Source of the DNA: Alphaproteobacteria bacterium
GTDB lineage: Bacteria > Pseudomonadota > Alphaproteobacteria > Paracaedibacterales > VGCI01
Direction of reading: 5' to 3'
NCBI GenBank assembly: GCA_016869075.1
Contig: VGEY01000014.1
Span: forward strand, 1 to 32,105
DNA: 32,105 bases
Of this stretch, positions 8,326 through 17,700 are shown one piece after another. Every line of letters starts with the position of its first letter. The stretch's first letter is position 1. Under the pieces are notes generated by a model, which was not told the DNA's origin, did no database searches, and saw only the letters and a list, made by a program, of their open reading frames with translations. The translations under genes and the position numbers were made by a program.

Positions 8326-8913
8326 TCATGTTGAAAAATCATTTTGTAGTGAGCTTCTTACAGATTCTGAAACAAGTGTTTTATAAGAGAATTGCGGATG
8401 TTTTATCTCAATAATAATATCTTGGGATGGCTGGGAAAAAACATTAATTTGCTCTTTTGTAAAGGGCCAATGTACGAAATGTACAGCTGAAGTTTTTCCT
8501 GATTCTGTTGTTCGATTTGGGTCTTCCTCAGGTTGAGCATTTATGATGTGACCACCAAAACGAAGAAACAAATGATGTTCAACGCCTCCCAATATGTTAA
8601 GAACTTTAGCTCGGCGAAGGGGGTCGTCAATTTCAATCATAAAAGTTGCAACCAATTCTTGACCTTGAGGTAAAAGGGAATTGTAGGCTAATAATTCATC
8701 TTCGATTTGAGCATCTCCTCCCTTTTCAATATAAAGCATTTCTTGAATTTGCCACCAAAGTGTATCCGCGTTTTCAAAGAAAAGTGTCGCATCGGGTCCT
8801 AAAGGAACACGTCTGGCTTCCTTTATCTTTAAGATCTCTTGGCGCTTTTGGGCGCGAATTTTTGTGAAGTCTTCAAGGTGAAGAAAATCTTCTTTGGTAA
8901 AGTGAGTTTTCAT
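8326..8913 (-). CDS. DUF3501 family protein
   Basis: This 195-residue protein matches my recollection of DUF3501, a family of unknown biochemical function found next to rubrerythrin and a CCG-domain Fe-S protein in many proteobacteria. The matching features are the opening charged helix with Arg-rich RRVPLGP, then TLWWQIQEML, a central ELVATFMIEIDD strand, and HFVHWPF near the C-terminus. It is soluble, with no signal peptide. TTG at 8916 directly precedes ATG at 8913, and the ATG was taken as the start. It is the third gene of a minus-strand operon, 16 bases after the Fe-S protein gene. The constant pairing suggests that it helps electron transfer to, or assembly of, the rubrerythrin system. 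Confidence 0.85.
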   Translation of the reverse strand: MKTHFTKEDFLHLEDFTKIRAQKRQEILKIKEARRVPLGPDATLFFENADTLWWQIQEMLYIEKGGDAQIEDELLAYNSLLPQGQELVATFMIEIDDPLRRAKVLNILGGVEHHLFLRFGGHIINAQPEEDPNRTTESGKTSAVHFVHWPFTKEQINVFSQPSQDIIIEIKHPQFSYKTLVSESVRSSLQNDFST

Positions 8914-8929
8914 CAATCAGTTTCTTTCA

Positions 8930-10231
8930 TTACAAACCATAGGCTTGGGCAAAGATTTCAATGGGATGTGGGGTGCTTACATTTGTAGTTTCGCCTACCT
9001 TCTCCATTCCTTGACGAATGTGTGTTCCTGCCAACGGACATTCTGATAAAACAAGGCGATTTTGATTTTTTAAGGCCTGTTCTGCAACGGGTTTCCCCAC
9101 TTTAAGAGCAACATCAAAGTTCCCAACTTTAACACCCCAAGCACCGCCGTGCCCAGAACACCTTTCGATAACTTGTAAATCAATATCAGGAATTAAACGA
9201 AGTAATTCTGCTGCTCTTTGACCGATGTTTTGAGCACGTGCATGGCATGCTATATGGAGAGTTACACCTTCGCTTAGAGGTTTCAAACCTTTGATAATGC
9301 CTGGGGATTTTGCAAGATTAGTCAAATATTCACTAATGTCGTGCGTGTGTTGGCTTAAAAGTTGGACGTTTTCATCTTCGGGCATAATCAAAGGCCATTC
9401 TGATTTCAACATGAGGGCACAAGAAGGAACCAGGGCAATAACATCGAATCCTTTATCTATCCAGGCACGTAACTGTGTGGCAACATCTCGTGCTGCTTCA
9501 GCCACGGCTGCAAGGTTTCCCTGTTCAAGCAAAGGCATGCCGCAACAACGTGGATAAGCTACTTCTACCTCCACACCATTATGAGCAAGTACCTTCCGGG
9601 TGGCTAACCCTATTCCAGGATCATTATAATTTCCATAGCAGGTTGCATACAGAACAGCCTTCCGACCATAGGCGGGTGCTTCAGGATTAGGAGATAATGG
9701 CTGGTGCGTTTGACGTACTAAAGTTGCTGAATGATATTGAGGCAAGGCTGCCTTTGGGTGAATTCCCATGCTTTTTTCGAGTAAAGGTCGGGTGAGGAAA
9801 TTGTTTTCCTTTGTTGCCCAATTTGCCAGAGGAGCAACTATTGACGCAACCTTAGCGGTGATGTCTGTTTTTGCCAACATTTTGTTTGTTAATGAGACTT
9901 TTCCTTTTGAGTGTTCCAAGGCACGATAGCGTAGCATCAAATGTGGAAAATCAATGTTAAATTCATGGGGAGGAACATAAGGACACTTGGACATATAACA
10001 CAAATCGCACAAGGTGCAGGCCTCAACAACTGAGGCAAAATTTTCACTTTTAACTGTATCAAGTTCGCCAGAGGGCGCGTCATCAATAAGATCAAATAGA
10101 CGCGGAAAAGAATCGCATAAATTAAAGCAGCGGCGACATCCATGACAGACGTCAAAGACCCGCCGCATTTCCTCATCAAGTTTTTCTGCATTTAAATAAT
10201 CAGGGTGAGCCCAATCAATGGGATGACGCAT
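8930..10231 (-). CDS. GlpC/HdrB-like Fe-S oxidoreductase (two 4Fe-4S motifs, two CCG domains)
   Basis: This 433-residue cytoplasmic protein is probably an electron carrier feeding the adjacent rubrerythrin. Two [4Fe-4S] motifs are present at the N-terminus (Cys29, 32, 35, 39 and Cys72, 75, 78, 83). They are followed by two CCG (heterodisulfide-reductase) domains. The first is complete: Cys198, Cys229-Cys230-Gly, Cys271. The second has Cys329, a single Cys358 in RCSGHGG, and Cys398, so one of the usual paired cysteines is replaced by Ser. The architecture matches GlpC, but no glpA or glpB is nearby and the rubrerythrin and DUF3501 neighbours argue for the peroxide-reduction variant. The ATG at 10231 has an AGGGGA ribosome site. 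It lies 24 bases after the rubrerythrin gene. Confidence 0.88.
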   Translation of the reverse strand: MRHPIDWAHPDYLNAEKLDEEMRRVFDVCHGCRRCFNLCDSFPRLFDLIDDAPSGELDTVKSENFASVVEACTLCDLCYMSKCPYVPPHEFNIDFPHLMLRYRALEHSKGKVSLTNKMLAKTDITAKVASIVAPLANWATKENNFLTRPLLEKSMGIHPKAALPQYHSATLVRQTHQPLSPNPEAPAYGRKAVLYATCYGNYNDPGIGLATRKVLAHNGVEVEVAYPRCCGMPLLEQGNLAAVAEAARDVATQLRAWIDKGFDVIALVPSCALMLKSEWPLIMPEDENVQLLSQHTHDISEYLTNLAKSPGIIKGLKPLSEGVTLHIACHARAQNIGQRAAELLRLIPDIDLQVIERCSGHGGAWGVKVGNFDVALKVGKPVAEQALKNQNRLVLSECPLAGTHIRQGMEKVGETTNVSTPHPIEIFAQAYGL

Positions 10232-10255
10232 TGTTTGTAGTCCCCTAGTACATCA

Positions 10256-10672
10256 TTAGCTCAATGTTTCCAAAGCTCTTTGAAAACGACCAGCATGGGA
10301 GCGCTCAGCTTTACTTAAAGTCTCAAACCAATCTGCGATTTCATTAAATCCTTCTTCACGTGCAGTACGTGCCATGCCTGGGTACATGTCTGTATATTCG
10401 TGTGTTTCACCTGCAATGGCGGCTTTCAAATTTAAGGATGTTTCTCCCATTGGCAACCCGGTTGCTGGATCTCCTACTGATTCTAAGAATTCCAGGTGTC
10501 CATGAGCATGACCCGTTTCACCTTCCGCTGTTGAACGAAAAACAGTTGCAACATCGTTATAGCCCTCAATATCTGCTTTTTGTGCGAAATAGAGATAACG
10601 GCGGTTAGCCTGGGATTCTCCGGCAAAGGCATCTTTAAGATTTTTTTCCGTTTTGGTTCCTTTCAAAGACAT
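10256..10672 (-). CDS. Rubrerythrin (ferritin-like domain only)
   Basis: Rubrerythrins reduce hydrogen peroxide to water at a non-haem di-iron site. This 138-residue protein is one ferritin-like four-helix domain. All expected iron ligands are visible: Glu19, Glu52 and His55 (ExxH), Glu89 and Glu92 (ExxE), and Glu123 and His126 (ExxH). The C-terminal rubredoxin domain with two CxxC motifs found in classical rubrerythrin is absent, and the protein has no Cys at all. Electrons must therefore come from a partner, and the Fe-S protein encoded 24 bases downstream is the obvious candidate. The ATG has a GGGAGA ribosome site. A candidate promoter lies at 10711-10739. Confidence 0.94.
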   Translation of the reverse strand: MSLKGTKTEKNLKDAFAGESQANRRYLYFAQKADIEGYNDVATVFRSTAEGETGHAHGHLEFLESVGDPATGLPMGETSLNLKAAIAGETHEYTDMYPGMARTAREEGFNEIADWFETLSKAERSHAGRFQRALETLS

Positions 10673-10710
10673 AATTTTTTCTCCCTTTTCTATGCAATTA
10701 ATTCCACCAT

Positions 10711-10739
10711 ACTATCAGCTAAATATGGCTAAACGTCAA
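10711..10739 (-). promoter_or_regulatory. Candidate promoter of the rubrerythrin operon
   Basis: Minus-strand TTGACG (10739-10734) and GATAGT (10716-10711) are 17 bases apart, upstream of the rubrerythrin ATG at 10672. No certain OxyR, PerR or IscR-type site was recognised. Confidence 0.4.
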
Positions 10740-10840
10740 GGACAATGAAAGATTTAATGGGCAAAACTTGACACTTATTACGGGGAGGTAGATGATAGAA
10801 GAGTTCTCAAAGGCATTTTTAGCCTGTAGGAGGAAGTGCC

Positions 10841-12388
10841 ATGATTTATATAAAATATTTATTTTGCATAGTCATTCTTTTATGCCAGGAGGTCCTTGGA
10901 GCAGAGGCGGCAGATGGGATACAATCCCTAAAAGATTTCATCAGATTACCTCTTACTGATGGAAAGGCTGCCCCAGTTACAGTTGCATTAGTAGAATATG
11001 GTTGTCATGCGAGTGAAGTGAGAAAGCATCAATCACAAGTTGTTTATCAATCACCAACATTTAATAGTTCACCTATGCAACGAAATAGATCAACGCACCT
11101 GTATTTTGAACAACCCGTTCAATTGGTATGGATAAATTCATTTTCAACATTCGAAGGACTATCCTTTCAAGTTCCAGAGGTTAAATCATCAGATCTTCAA
11201 GCTTTTTTGCAGGCAATTGCTGAATGGCGTTTTGAAAAGAAATCTTATTGTACTTCGTTTGTAAGTCCTGAACATAATATTGCATTTCTAGGGTGCTCGG
11301 ATGACACATCGTTGACTCGCAGACATGAATTAGAGGCTCAGGCGCTCGATGAGCTACAAATTTGTAGAGAAAGGTTAGTAACGGAGAATGAAAGAGGAGA
11401 TGAAGAAAAATATCAAGAATGTTTGCAACATGGATCCACAGTATTAAACTTGCTTCTAACCTTAGTTCCCGATGCGCGTGTTAAACTCTACCATCCAGAT
11501 GATCTAAGCTCCCTTGCAGAGGACCAGGAGGTAAAAATTGTTAATCTGTCGGCAGGAGAAACACACGGCATTATTAGAGGTGGAGGGAAAGATAACCTTG
11601 TAGCAAGACGCTGCTTTCGTCAGCTGATGGAAAGGGGGAAGCTTCTCATCCGGAGTTTAAAAAACAATGATGAGCCTGTTGCTCTTGCACCTGAAGCTTT
11701 TCTCTTTGAAGAAGCCAAATCTATGAAAGAAGGGGCCCTACTGCTGTGTGCAGCAGGTTCCTATTTTGGCGATAATATACTTGGTCCTGTAAGCCAATAT
11801 TTAAGGCACGAGGATGTTGAATTGATGCCTCATTATATTACAGCACCTGGTTTCGCACTTAAAGGATTTTATCGAGGACATATTTTAAACAAAGAAACAC
11901 CGTTTATACACGGCGCCTCTTATGCTGCAACTTGTGTTACAGCAGCAGCAGCTTTCCTCTTAGCACATTCTCCTAAACTTCCTGTAGAAACGTTAGCAAA
12001 GGTACTTGTTTTGACAGGGCGTAAACCTTCTTATCCACTTCCTATTCCAGAAAACAATAATATGGAAATGTATGCTTTTATTGCGAGCCTAGATGCTCCA
12101 TTTTCTTTTCAGGTAGCGACTTCATCTGGAGAGAGAAAAAGTCTTGATGCGATGGCTTATTGTGATTATCTTGAAATTTCTAAAGAAAGATGTGAACGTT
12201 ACAAGTTTCTCTTAAAGACGTTGAAAGATACCTTAAGAGAAATGCAGCCGGAGCATCTTGAAAATTGTATTGTTAGGCCTGTTTTAAGACAGCACCTTTT
12301 CAGTGATCCAGAGAAATATTATAATCAACTAAACATTCAAGAAGCACTAAACATTTTGCGTCAGCAGCCTATAGCATCCATGAAATAA
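10841..12388 (+). CDS. Exported subtilase-like protein with a degenerate active site
   Basis: This 515-residue protein starts with a signal peptide (cleavage near residue 20-24) and carries the landmarks of a peptidase S8 (subtilisin) fold in order. VTVALVEYG (46-54) sits where VAVIDTG is expected, with Glu52 in place of the catalytic Asp. QHGSTVLNLLLTLVPDA (196-212) contains the catalytic His197. IVNLSAG (233-239) follows. LLCAAGSYFGDN (301-312) has Ser307 where the oxyanion Asn normally stands. HGASYAATC (357-365) holds the nucleophile Ser360. His and Ser are therefore kept while Asp and Asn are changed. About 130 C-terminal residues are unrecognised. A strong GTAGGAGGAA ribosome site precedes the ATG. 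It is divergent from the rubrerythrin operon. It could be a weakened protease, a pseudoprotease or a binding protein. Confidence 0.8.
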   Translation: MIYIKYLFCIVILLCQEVLGAEAADGIQSLKDFIRLPLTDGKAAPVTVALVEYGCHASEVRKHQSQVVYQSPTFNSSPMQRNRSTHLYFEQPVQLVWINSFSTFEGLSFQVPEVKSSDLQAFLQAIAEWRFEKKSYCTSFVSPEHNIAFLGCSDDTSLTRRHELEAQALDELQICRERLVTENERGDEEKYQECLQHGSTVLNLLLTLVPDARVKLYHPDDLSSLAEDQEVKIVNLSAGETHGIIRGGGKDNLVARRCFRQLMERGKLLIRSLKNNDEPVALAPEAFLFEEAKSMKEGALLLCAAGSYFGDNILGPVSQYLRHEDVELMPHYITAPGFALKGFYRGHILNKETPFIHGASYAATCVTAAAAFLLAHSPKLPVETLAKVLVLTGRKPSYPLPIPENNNMEMYAFIASLDAPFSFQVATSSGERKSLDAMAYCDYLEISKERCERYKFLLKTLKDTLREMQPEHLENCIVRPVLRQHLFSDPEKYYNQLNIQEALNILRQQPIASMK

Positions 12389-12394
12389 CATTTT

Positions 12395-12607
12395 TTAGGC
12401 AATAATATCGGGTAAGAGAAGAGCGTCAATTTTTTGAATTTGATCTTTTATAAGAAGGCGTCGTTTTTTTAGGCGGTGAATTTGTACATCATTTGTAAGG
12501 GGTTCGAGAGACAGGTGCGCCACCTCATCGGCTAGCTGACGATCTTCTTTTTTTAATTTATCTAATTTGTGCTGTAATTCTACAACCATACTCGGTTCTA
12601 GGGACAT
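12395..12607 (-). CDS. DUF465 (YdcH-like) small coiled-coil protein
   Basis: This 70-residue protein is predicted to be almost wholly helical, with heptad-like spacing (LQHKLDKLKKEDRQL, then LKKRRLLIKDQIQKID). The pattern LKK+(R/K)L.(L/I)KD.I is the hallmark of the DUF465/YdcH family of small alphaproteobacterial proteins, whose function is not established. Its 3' end lies 6 bases from that of the convergent subtilase-like gene. No obvious hairpin terminator separates them. Confidence 0.8.
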   Translation of the reverse strand: MSLEPSMVVELQHKLDKLKKEDRQLADEVAHLSLEPLTNDVQIHRLKKRRLLIKDQIQKIDALLLPDIIA

Positions 12608-12727
12608 TATTTTTCTGTACCCCCGTTGTTTTTACAGTGATCCATATAATAATCACTTCTTAAAGAAATTCTCAAGGTAATTAATAAATACCATAAAATT
12701 TAAGGTAAATCTAGAAGAGAGGACAAG

Positions 12728-12803
12728 TGGTGCCCAGAGCCGGAATCGAACCAGCGACACAGGGATTTTCAGTCCCTTGCTCTACCAACTGAGCTATCTG
12801 GGC
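12728..12803 (-). tRNA. tRNA-Phe (GAA)
   Basis: A complete 76-base cloverleaf is visible on the minus strand. The acceptor pair is GCCCAGA/TCTGGGC, the D arm contains AGTTGGTAGA, the anticodon stem AGGGA/TCCCT closes loop CTGAAAA with anticodon GAA, and the T arm contains TTCGATT. The 3' CCA is encoded in the DNA (12728-12730). A promoter-like pair lies 25-53 bases upstream of the 5' end. Confidence 0.98.
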
Positions 12804-12827
12804 ATGGTTTACTGATCAAGTCTCTCA

Positions 12828-12856
12828 GATATAAAAAATCTTGAAGGAGATGTCTA
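12828..12856 (-). promoter_or_regulatory. Predicted promoter of tRNA-Phe
   Basis: Minus-strand TAGACA (12856-12851) and TATATC (12833-12828) have 17-base spacing. Transcription would start about 18 bases before the mature tRNA 5' end. Confidence 0.55.
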
Positions 12857-12857
12857 G

Positions 12858-12992
12858 ATGGAAAATAGAAAAGCTGCTGAATCCATGGCAAAAATCTTAA
12901 AGGATTATCTTGGATATGAGATGAAATATCCTTTAAGAAAAAGCGCCCTTAAAATAGATGAGGGGTTTGTTTTCTGTTTCATCACTTTCTGA
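12858..12992 (+). CDS. Possible 44-residue small protein
   Basis: An AAGGAG ribosome site precedes this ATG, and the frame encodes a charged peptide (MENRKAAESMAKILKDYLGY at the N-terminus). Its last 60 bases overlap the 3' end of the convergent flavin-reductase gene, and its ribosome site lies inside the tRNA-Phe promoter. No similarity is recognised. It may be a small gene, the remnant of a longer one, or chance. Confidence is low. Confidence 0.25.
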   Translation: MENRKAAESMAKILKDYLGYEMKYPLRKSALKIDEGFVFCFITF

Positions 12993-13406
12993 GAGAAAAT
13001 CCTCAATGTGATTGAGAAAAATGAGGTGATCACCACCCTCATAGGTATGAGAACGCTTACAAAGAAGAATACCAAGGGTATTTGGTATAAGGGGGCATCC
13101 GGATTCGCTCATAGTGTGATTTAAATTGTCCCAATGATTATCAAGGGGTTGAGCAAAAGAGCGGCATAAAGGTTCTTGAGTAGCTGATAATATGTGAATA
13201 GCAAGGTGTGTACACTCAGAAAAAGCAGGAAAAACTACGCGCTTTTTACCAAGACAAAATAAAACCAAAGGAGGATCAAGTGATACTGACGTTAAGGTGT
13301 TTATTGTTACGCCAATAGGCTTACCTTGGTATTGAGTTGTTATAATGGCCACGCCTGTTGCGAAGTGGCCCATGGCTTTCCGAAAATCTTTTTCTGTAAT
13401 ACTCAT
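12933..13406 (-). CDS. Flavin reductase (FMN-binding split barrel)
   Basis: This 157-residue protein belongs to the flavin reductase-like family (HpaC/NtaB type), which uses NAD(P)H to reduce free FMN or FAD. The family opening FRKAMGHFATGVAIITT (8-24), the GVTINTLTSVSLDPPLVLFCL core (32-52) and the closing KPLIYFKGAFS are all present, so it appears complete. No monooxygenase partner is encoded next to it, so the acceptor of the reduced flavin is unknown. The ATG at 13406 was used. Confidence 0.87.
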   Translation of the reverse strand: MSITEKDFRKAMGHFATGVAIITTQYQGKPIGVTINTLTSVSLDPPLVLFCLGKKRVVFPAFSECTHLAIHILSATQEPLCRSFAQPLDNHWDNLNHTMSESGCPLIPNTLGILLCKRSHTYEGGDHLIFLNHIEDFLSESDETENKPLIYFKGAFS

Positions 13407-13562
13407 CTTAATTTTATCTATATTAAACTATTTGCAAAAACATTAGCATTTATAAACATTACTATGCAAAAGATAATATTTTTCCATCGTAATATGAGAA
13501 TCATGACCATATTAATTTTCAGTTAATCTTTTCTCTTTAGTCTATAAACTAAGGGGGAATAA

Positions 13563-14732
13563 ATGCTTTGGATAAATAAATTATATGATTCATTCCAGTC
13601 TTTATGGAAGGAATTTCAACAACAATATCAAAAGGAGCCACTTGATCTTCTTCATAGAAGCCTCATTGTCTTGCTTCTTTTTTCTGCTACACTTTATGGA
13701 TGTAACAATAAAGGTCCAGAAAAAATAATTACCAAAGAGATCCCCGTTAAAGTAGCATCTATTACGCGCCAGAATGTGGAAAATACCTTGAATATTTTGG
13801 GAACGGTTCGTCCTTTTGAAATGGTGGCTATTAAATCTCGCATTGATTCTCAAATTATGCATGTGGGATTTCAAAACGGAGAAAATGTTCAAGTAGGAGA
13901 TACTCTTTTTGTTCTTGATGATCGTGTCTTAAAGGCTCAACTTCGTCAACTTACTGCTGATCTAGGTCGATACAAAGCAGAGTTGGATCGCGCAACACGA
14001 CAATTGCAACGCGATAAAAAATTATCGACAAGTGGTTATTCAAGTCAAGCTACCTTTGATGCTTCAAAGTCAACCTATGAGACGGCTTTAGCAAATATTG
14101 ATTCCACTGAAGCTCAAATAGAAAATATAAAAACCCAGCTAGATTTCACAGTGATTAAAGCACCAATTTCAGGACGCGTGGGGACAATAAACGTCACGTT
14201 GGGAAATACTGTTAAGGCTAATGACACATTGCCTTTGGTTATAATTAATCACATGAGTCCCATAGGCGTTAAGGCGCCTGTTCCACAACGCTACTACCAA
14301 GCTATTCGTGCTGCCATGAAAAAAGGGGATGTGCCTGCAATTGCAAAGGATTCTTCTGGTAAAATCATCGAAAAAGGTAAAGTTTTGTATAAAGAAAATA
14401 TGATTGATGAGGAGACACGTACCCTTTCGGTGCAGGCAACATTTGAAAATAAAAACGACCAGCTTTGGCCAGGAATGTTTGTTGAAATTGTTCTCATTTT
14501 AGGAGTGGAAAACCAGGTTTTGACAGTTCCAATTGTAAGCGTAAGATCTGGACAGAAAACTCCTTATATTTTTGTGGTCAGGGATGGGATGGCAGTAATG
14601 AAGCCTGTTACTGTTATTCAAAATCACTATGATTTGGCTGTCGTGGAAGGGGATATTAAAGAAGGGGACCTTGTTGTAACAGATGGCTTTCTTTCTCTTA
14701 AGGACAATCTACCTGTAAAGATACATCAGTAG
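13563..14732 (+). CDS. RND efflux pump periplasmic adaptor (MdtA-like)
   Basis: Membrane-fusion proteins of this type link an inner-membrane RND pump to an outer-membrane channel. The 389-residue protein has a lipoyl/barrel half before the hairpin (VRPFEMVAIKSRIDSQI about 80-96), a coiled-coil hairpin (about 120-190), the second lipoyl half (DFTVIKAPISGRVG) and a C-terminal barrel/membrane-proximal domain. A hydrophobic stretch with a lipobox-like LYGC (Cys about 47) suggests a lipoprotein. Its signal is unusual in being preceded by about 30 polar residues, and no internal Met offers a shorter start. An AAGGGGGA ribosome site precedes the ATG. The pump gene follows after 17 bases. Confidence 0.9.
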   Translation: MLWINKLYDSFQSLWKEFQQQYQKEPLDLLHRSLIVLLLFSATLYGCNNKGPEKIITKEIPVKVASITRQNVENTLNILGTVRPFEMVAIKSRIDSQIMHVGFQNGENVQVGDTLFVLDDRVLKAQLRQLTADLGRYKAELDRATRQLQRDKKLSTSGYSSQATFDASKSTYETALANIDSTEAQIENIKTQLDFTVIKAPISGRVGTINVTLGNTVKANDTLPLVIINHMSPIGVKAPVPQRYYQAIRAAMKKGDVPAIAKDSSGKIIEKGKVLYKENMIDEETRTLSVQATFENKNDQLWPGMFVEIVLILGVENQVLTVPIVSVRSGQKTPYIFVVRDGMAVMKPVTVIQNHYDLAVVEGDIKEGDLVVTDGFLSLKDNLPVKIHQ

Positions 14733-14749
14733 GGGGCGAAGTAGATTTC

Positions 14750-17700
14750 ATGACGCTGTCAGAATTTTGTATTCGTCGACCTGTCTTTACAGTGTTACTT
14801 ATGCTGTCATTAGTGATAGGCGGATTTTCAGGTTATCAACAATTAGCAGTAAGTGCCTTGCCAAATGTGGATTTCCCCACAATACAGGTCTCAGCAAATC
14901 TTCCAGGCGCAAGCCCTCAAATTATGGCTTCGTCAGTAGCAACGCCTCTAGAACGGCAATTTTCAACCATTGCGGGTATCACTTCCATTACTTCGACCAG
15001 TTATTTAGGTTCAACACAAATTACTCTTCAATTTGAGTTGGATCGCAGCCTTGATGGTGCGGCTTTGGATGTTCAATCTGCAATTTCTGCGACCTTACCA
15101 AAGCTCCCTCGACAGTTACCGACCCCTCCAACATATCAAAAAGTTAACCCTGCAGATCAACCAGTGTTTTTTATAGGTCTTTCTTCAGATTTATTGCTGA
15201 TGTCGGAGATCAATGAATATGCAGATACAATTTTAGGCCAGCGTATTTCAACTATTGAAGGTGTTGCTCAAGTTCTTATTTATGGAGCACAAAAATATGC
15301 TGTAAGAGTGCAAGTTAACCCAGAGTCTCTTGCTGCACGTGGCCTTAGTTTTGATGAAATTGCAAAATCTTTAGCCGCTGCAACATCTATTACTCCCGGA
15401 GGGGTTATCAGTGGAACAAAACAACTTATGACCATTGAAATTGCAGGTCAGCCAAAAAAGGCAGATGAATTTAAAACGATTGTCGTGAGTTATAAAAACA
15501 ATTCGGCCATTCATTTAGAAGATATTGCAAAAGTAGAAGATTCTGTTGAAGATGATCGCTCCATTGGATATTTAAATGGCAAAAAATCGATCGTACTCGC
15601 AATTCAGCGCCAGCCGGGCTCGAATACAGTTGAGGTAGTTGATCGTATTAAAGCATTGATGCCTGTATTTCGTAGTCAAGTTCCTCCAAGTATAGAATTA
15701 ACACCTCTGTTTGATCGTTCGGTATCGATTAAAAATTCAGTAGAAGATGTATTGTTTACGTTTAAGCTTGCCGTCCTTTTAGTTATATTAGTTATCTTCA
15801 TATTCCTACGGAAAGTACGAGCCACCGTTATACCTGCAGTGGCAATACCACTCTCAATTATTGCCACCTATGGCGGCATGGCGCTTATGGGGTTTAGCAT
15901 TAATAATGTCTCGCTCTTAGCGATAACATTATCCGTTGGTTTTATCGTCGATGATGCGATTGTTATGCTCGAAAATATTGTACGTCATTTGGAGATGGGC
16001 AAAACGCCTTTTCAGGCAGCAATAGATGGAGCGAAAGAAATTCGTTTTACAATTATTTCTATGACGGCGTCCTTGGTTGCAGTTTTTATTCCAGTTCTTT
16101 TTATGGGTGGTATTGTTGGCCGCTTGTTTCGTGAATTTGCCGTCACAATTACGATGGCAATAATTTTTTCAGGATTAATATCTCTTACTCTGACTCCAAT
16201 GATGTGTCGTTATTTTTTGAAATCTCAACATCATTTAGAGAACTCAAAAGGATTTATGCAAACCCTCAATATGGCTTTTGTCCATCTGCATTCCTTTTAT
16301 AGTCGTACATTAAGGGCGGCATTAAAATATCGTAAATCTATGTTGTGGTTAACGATCGGGACTCTTTTTGCCTCAGTAATTTTATATACCTCCATACCAA
16401 AAGGATTATTTCCTTTAGAGGATAGTGGATTTGTTTTTTCTCAAACGGAGGCGGTGCAAGATATTTCCTATGAAGCAATGCTCGAAAAGCAACTTGAAGT
16501 TGCTCGCATTGTTCAAGATGATCCAGATGTGCTTACATGCTTTTCGGGTATTGGGGGAGGAAGATCTCCTCTCAACAATGGACGCATATTTTTCGCATTA
16601 AAGCCACAAAATACTCGCCCTTCTGTTTTAGACATTGTTGCACGATTAAGAGAAAAACTCTCAAACGTGGAAGGAATGAACGTCTATATGCAGCCCGTTC
16701 AAAATATTTCTATTGGCGGGCGACTTTCAAAGGCTTTCTATCAATACACGCTTCAGAGTCCAAGTTGGTCTGAATTGCAAAAATGGGGTGGAGAACTTGC
16801 TGAGAAAATATCAAAAATTCCCGGTGCAGTTGATGTGTCAACAGATATTCAACTTAATAGTCTGCAGGCATTAATCGATGTGGATCATGACAAGGCTCAG
16901 AGCTTAGGAATTACTTTTGATGAAATTAGAACAGCTTTATATAATGCGTATGGCAGTGCCCAAGTTTCGTCTCTTTATACTCAAACCAATGATTATCGTG
17001 TGATCCTTGAGGTCGATAAATCATACCAAAAAACAATCGAAAACCTGGAAGATATTTATGTTTCGACTAAAAAGGGACAAATGGTTGAATTAACATCCTT
17101 TGCAAAAATTACACGCAAAAGTGCTCCACTCTCTATTAATCACCAAGGTCAGCTCCCCTCTGCAACAATCTCATTTAACTTGAATCCCGGGATAGCATTA
17201 GGGAGTGTTGTAAGTGCAATTGAAAAGACGCAATCTGAAATGGGCATGCCTGAGACCATCATCGCTCAATTTCAAGGGGCTGCACAGGAGTTTACAAAAT
17301 CATTGAAAGGAATGATCATCCTTCTGCTCCTCTCCATTGTTGTTATTTATGTTATTTTAGGGATGTTGTATGAGAGTTTTATTCACCCTATTACAATTTT
17401 ATCGGGACTTCCTTCGGCGGGTGTTGGTGCTATCTTTATTCTTATGGTTTTGGGACGGGATCTTAATCTGATTGCGATTATTGGGATCATCATGTTGATA
17501 GGCATTGTTAAAAAGAATGCCATTATGATGGTGGATTTTGCCATTCAAGCTCGTGAAGAAGGAAAGCCTGCTGAAGAAGCCATTTACCAAGCGTGTCTCT
17601 TAAGATTTCGACCCATTATGATGACCACTCTAGCAGCCCTTTTTGCAACTTTACCCATTGCCCTAGGGGTAGGAGCAGGGGCCGAATTACGTCAACCATT

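Noticed and set aside
13326..13526. 66-residue plus-strand ORF across the flavin reductase start
   Set aside because: It overlaps the 5' end of a recognised gene on the other strand and has no ribosome site.
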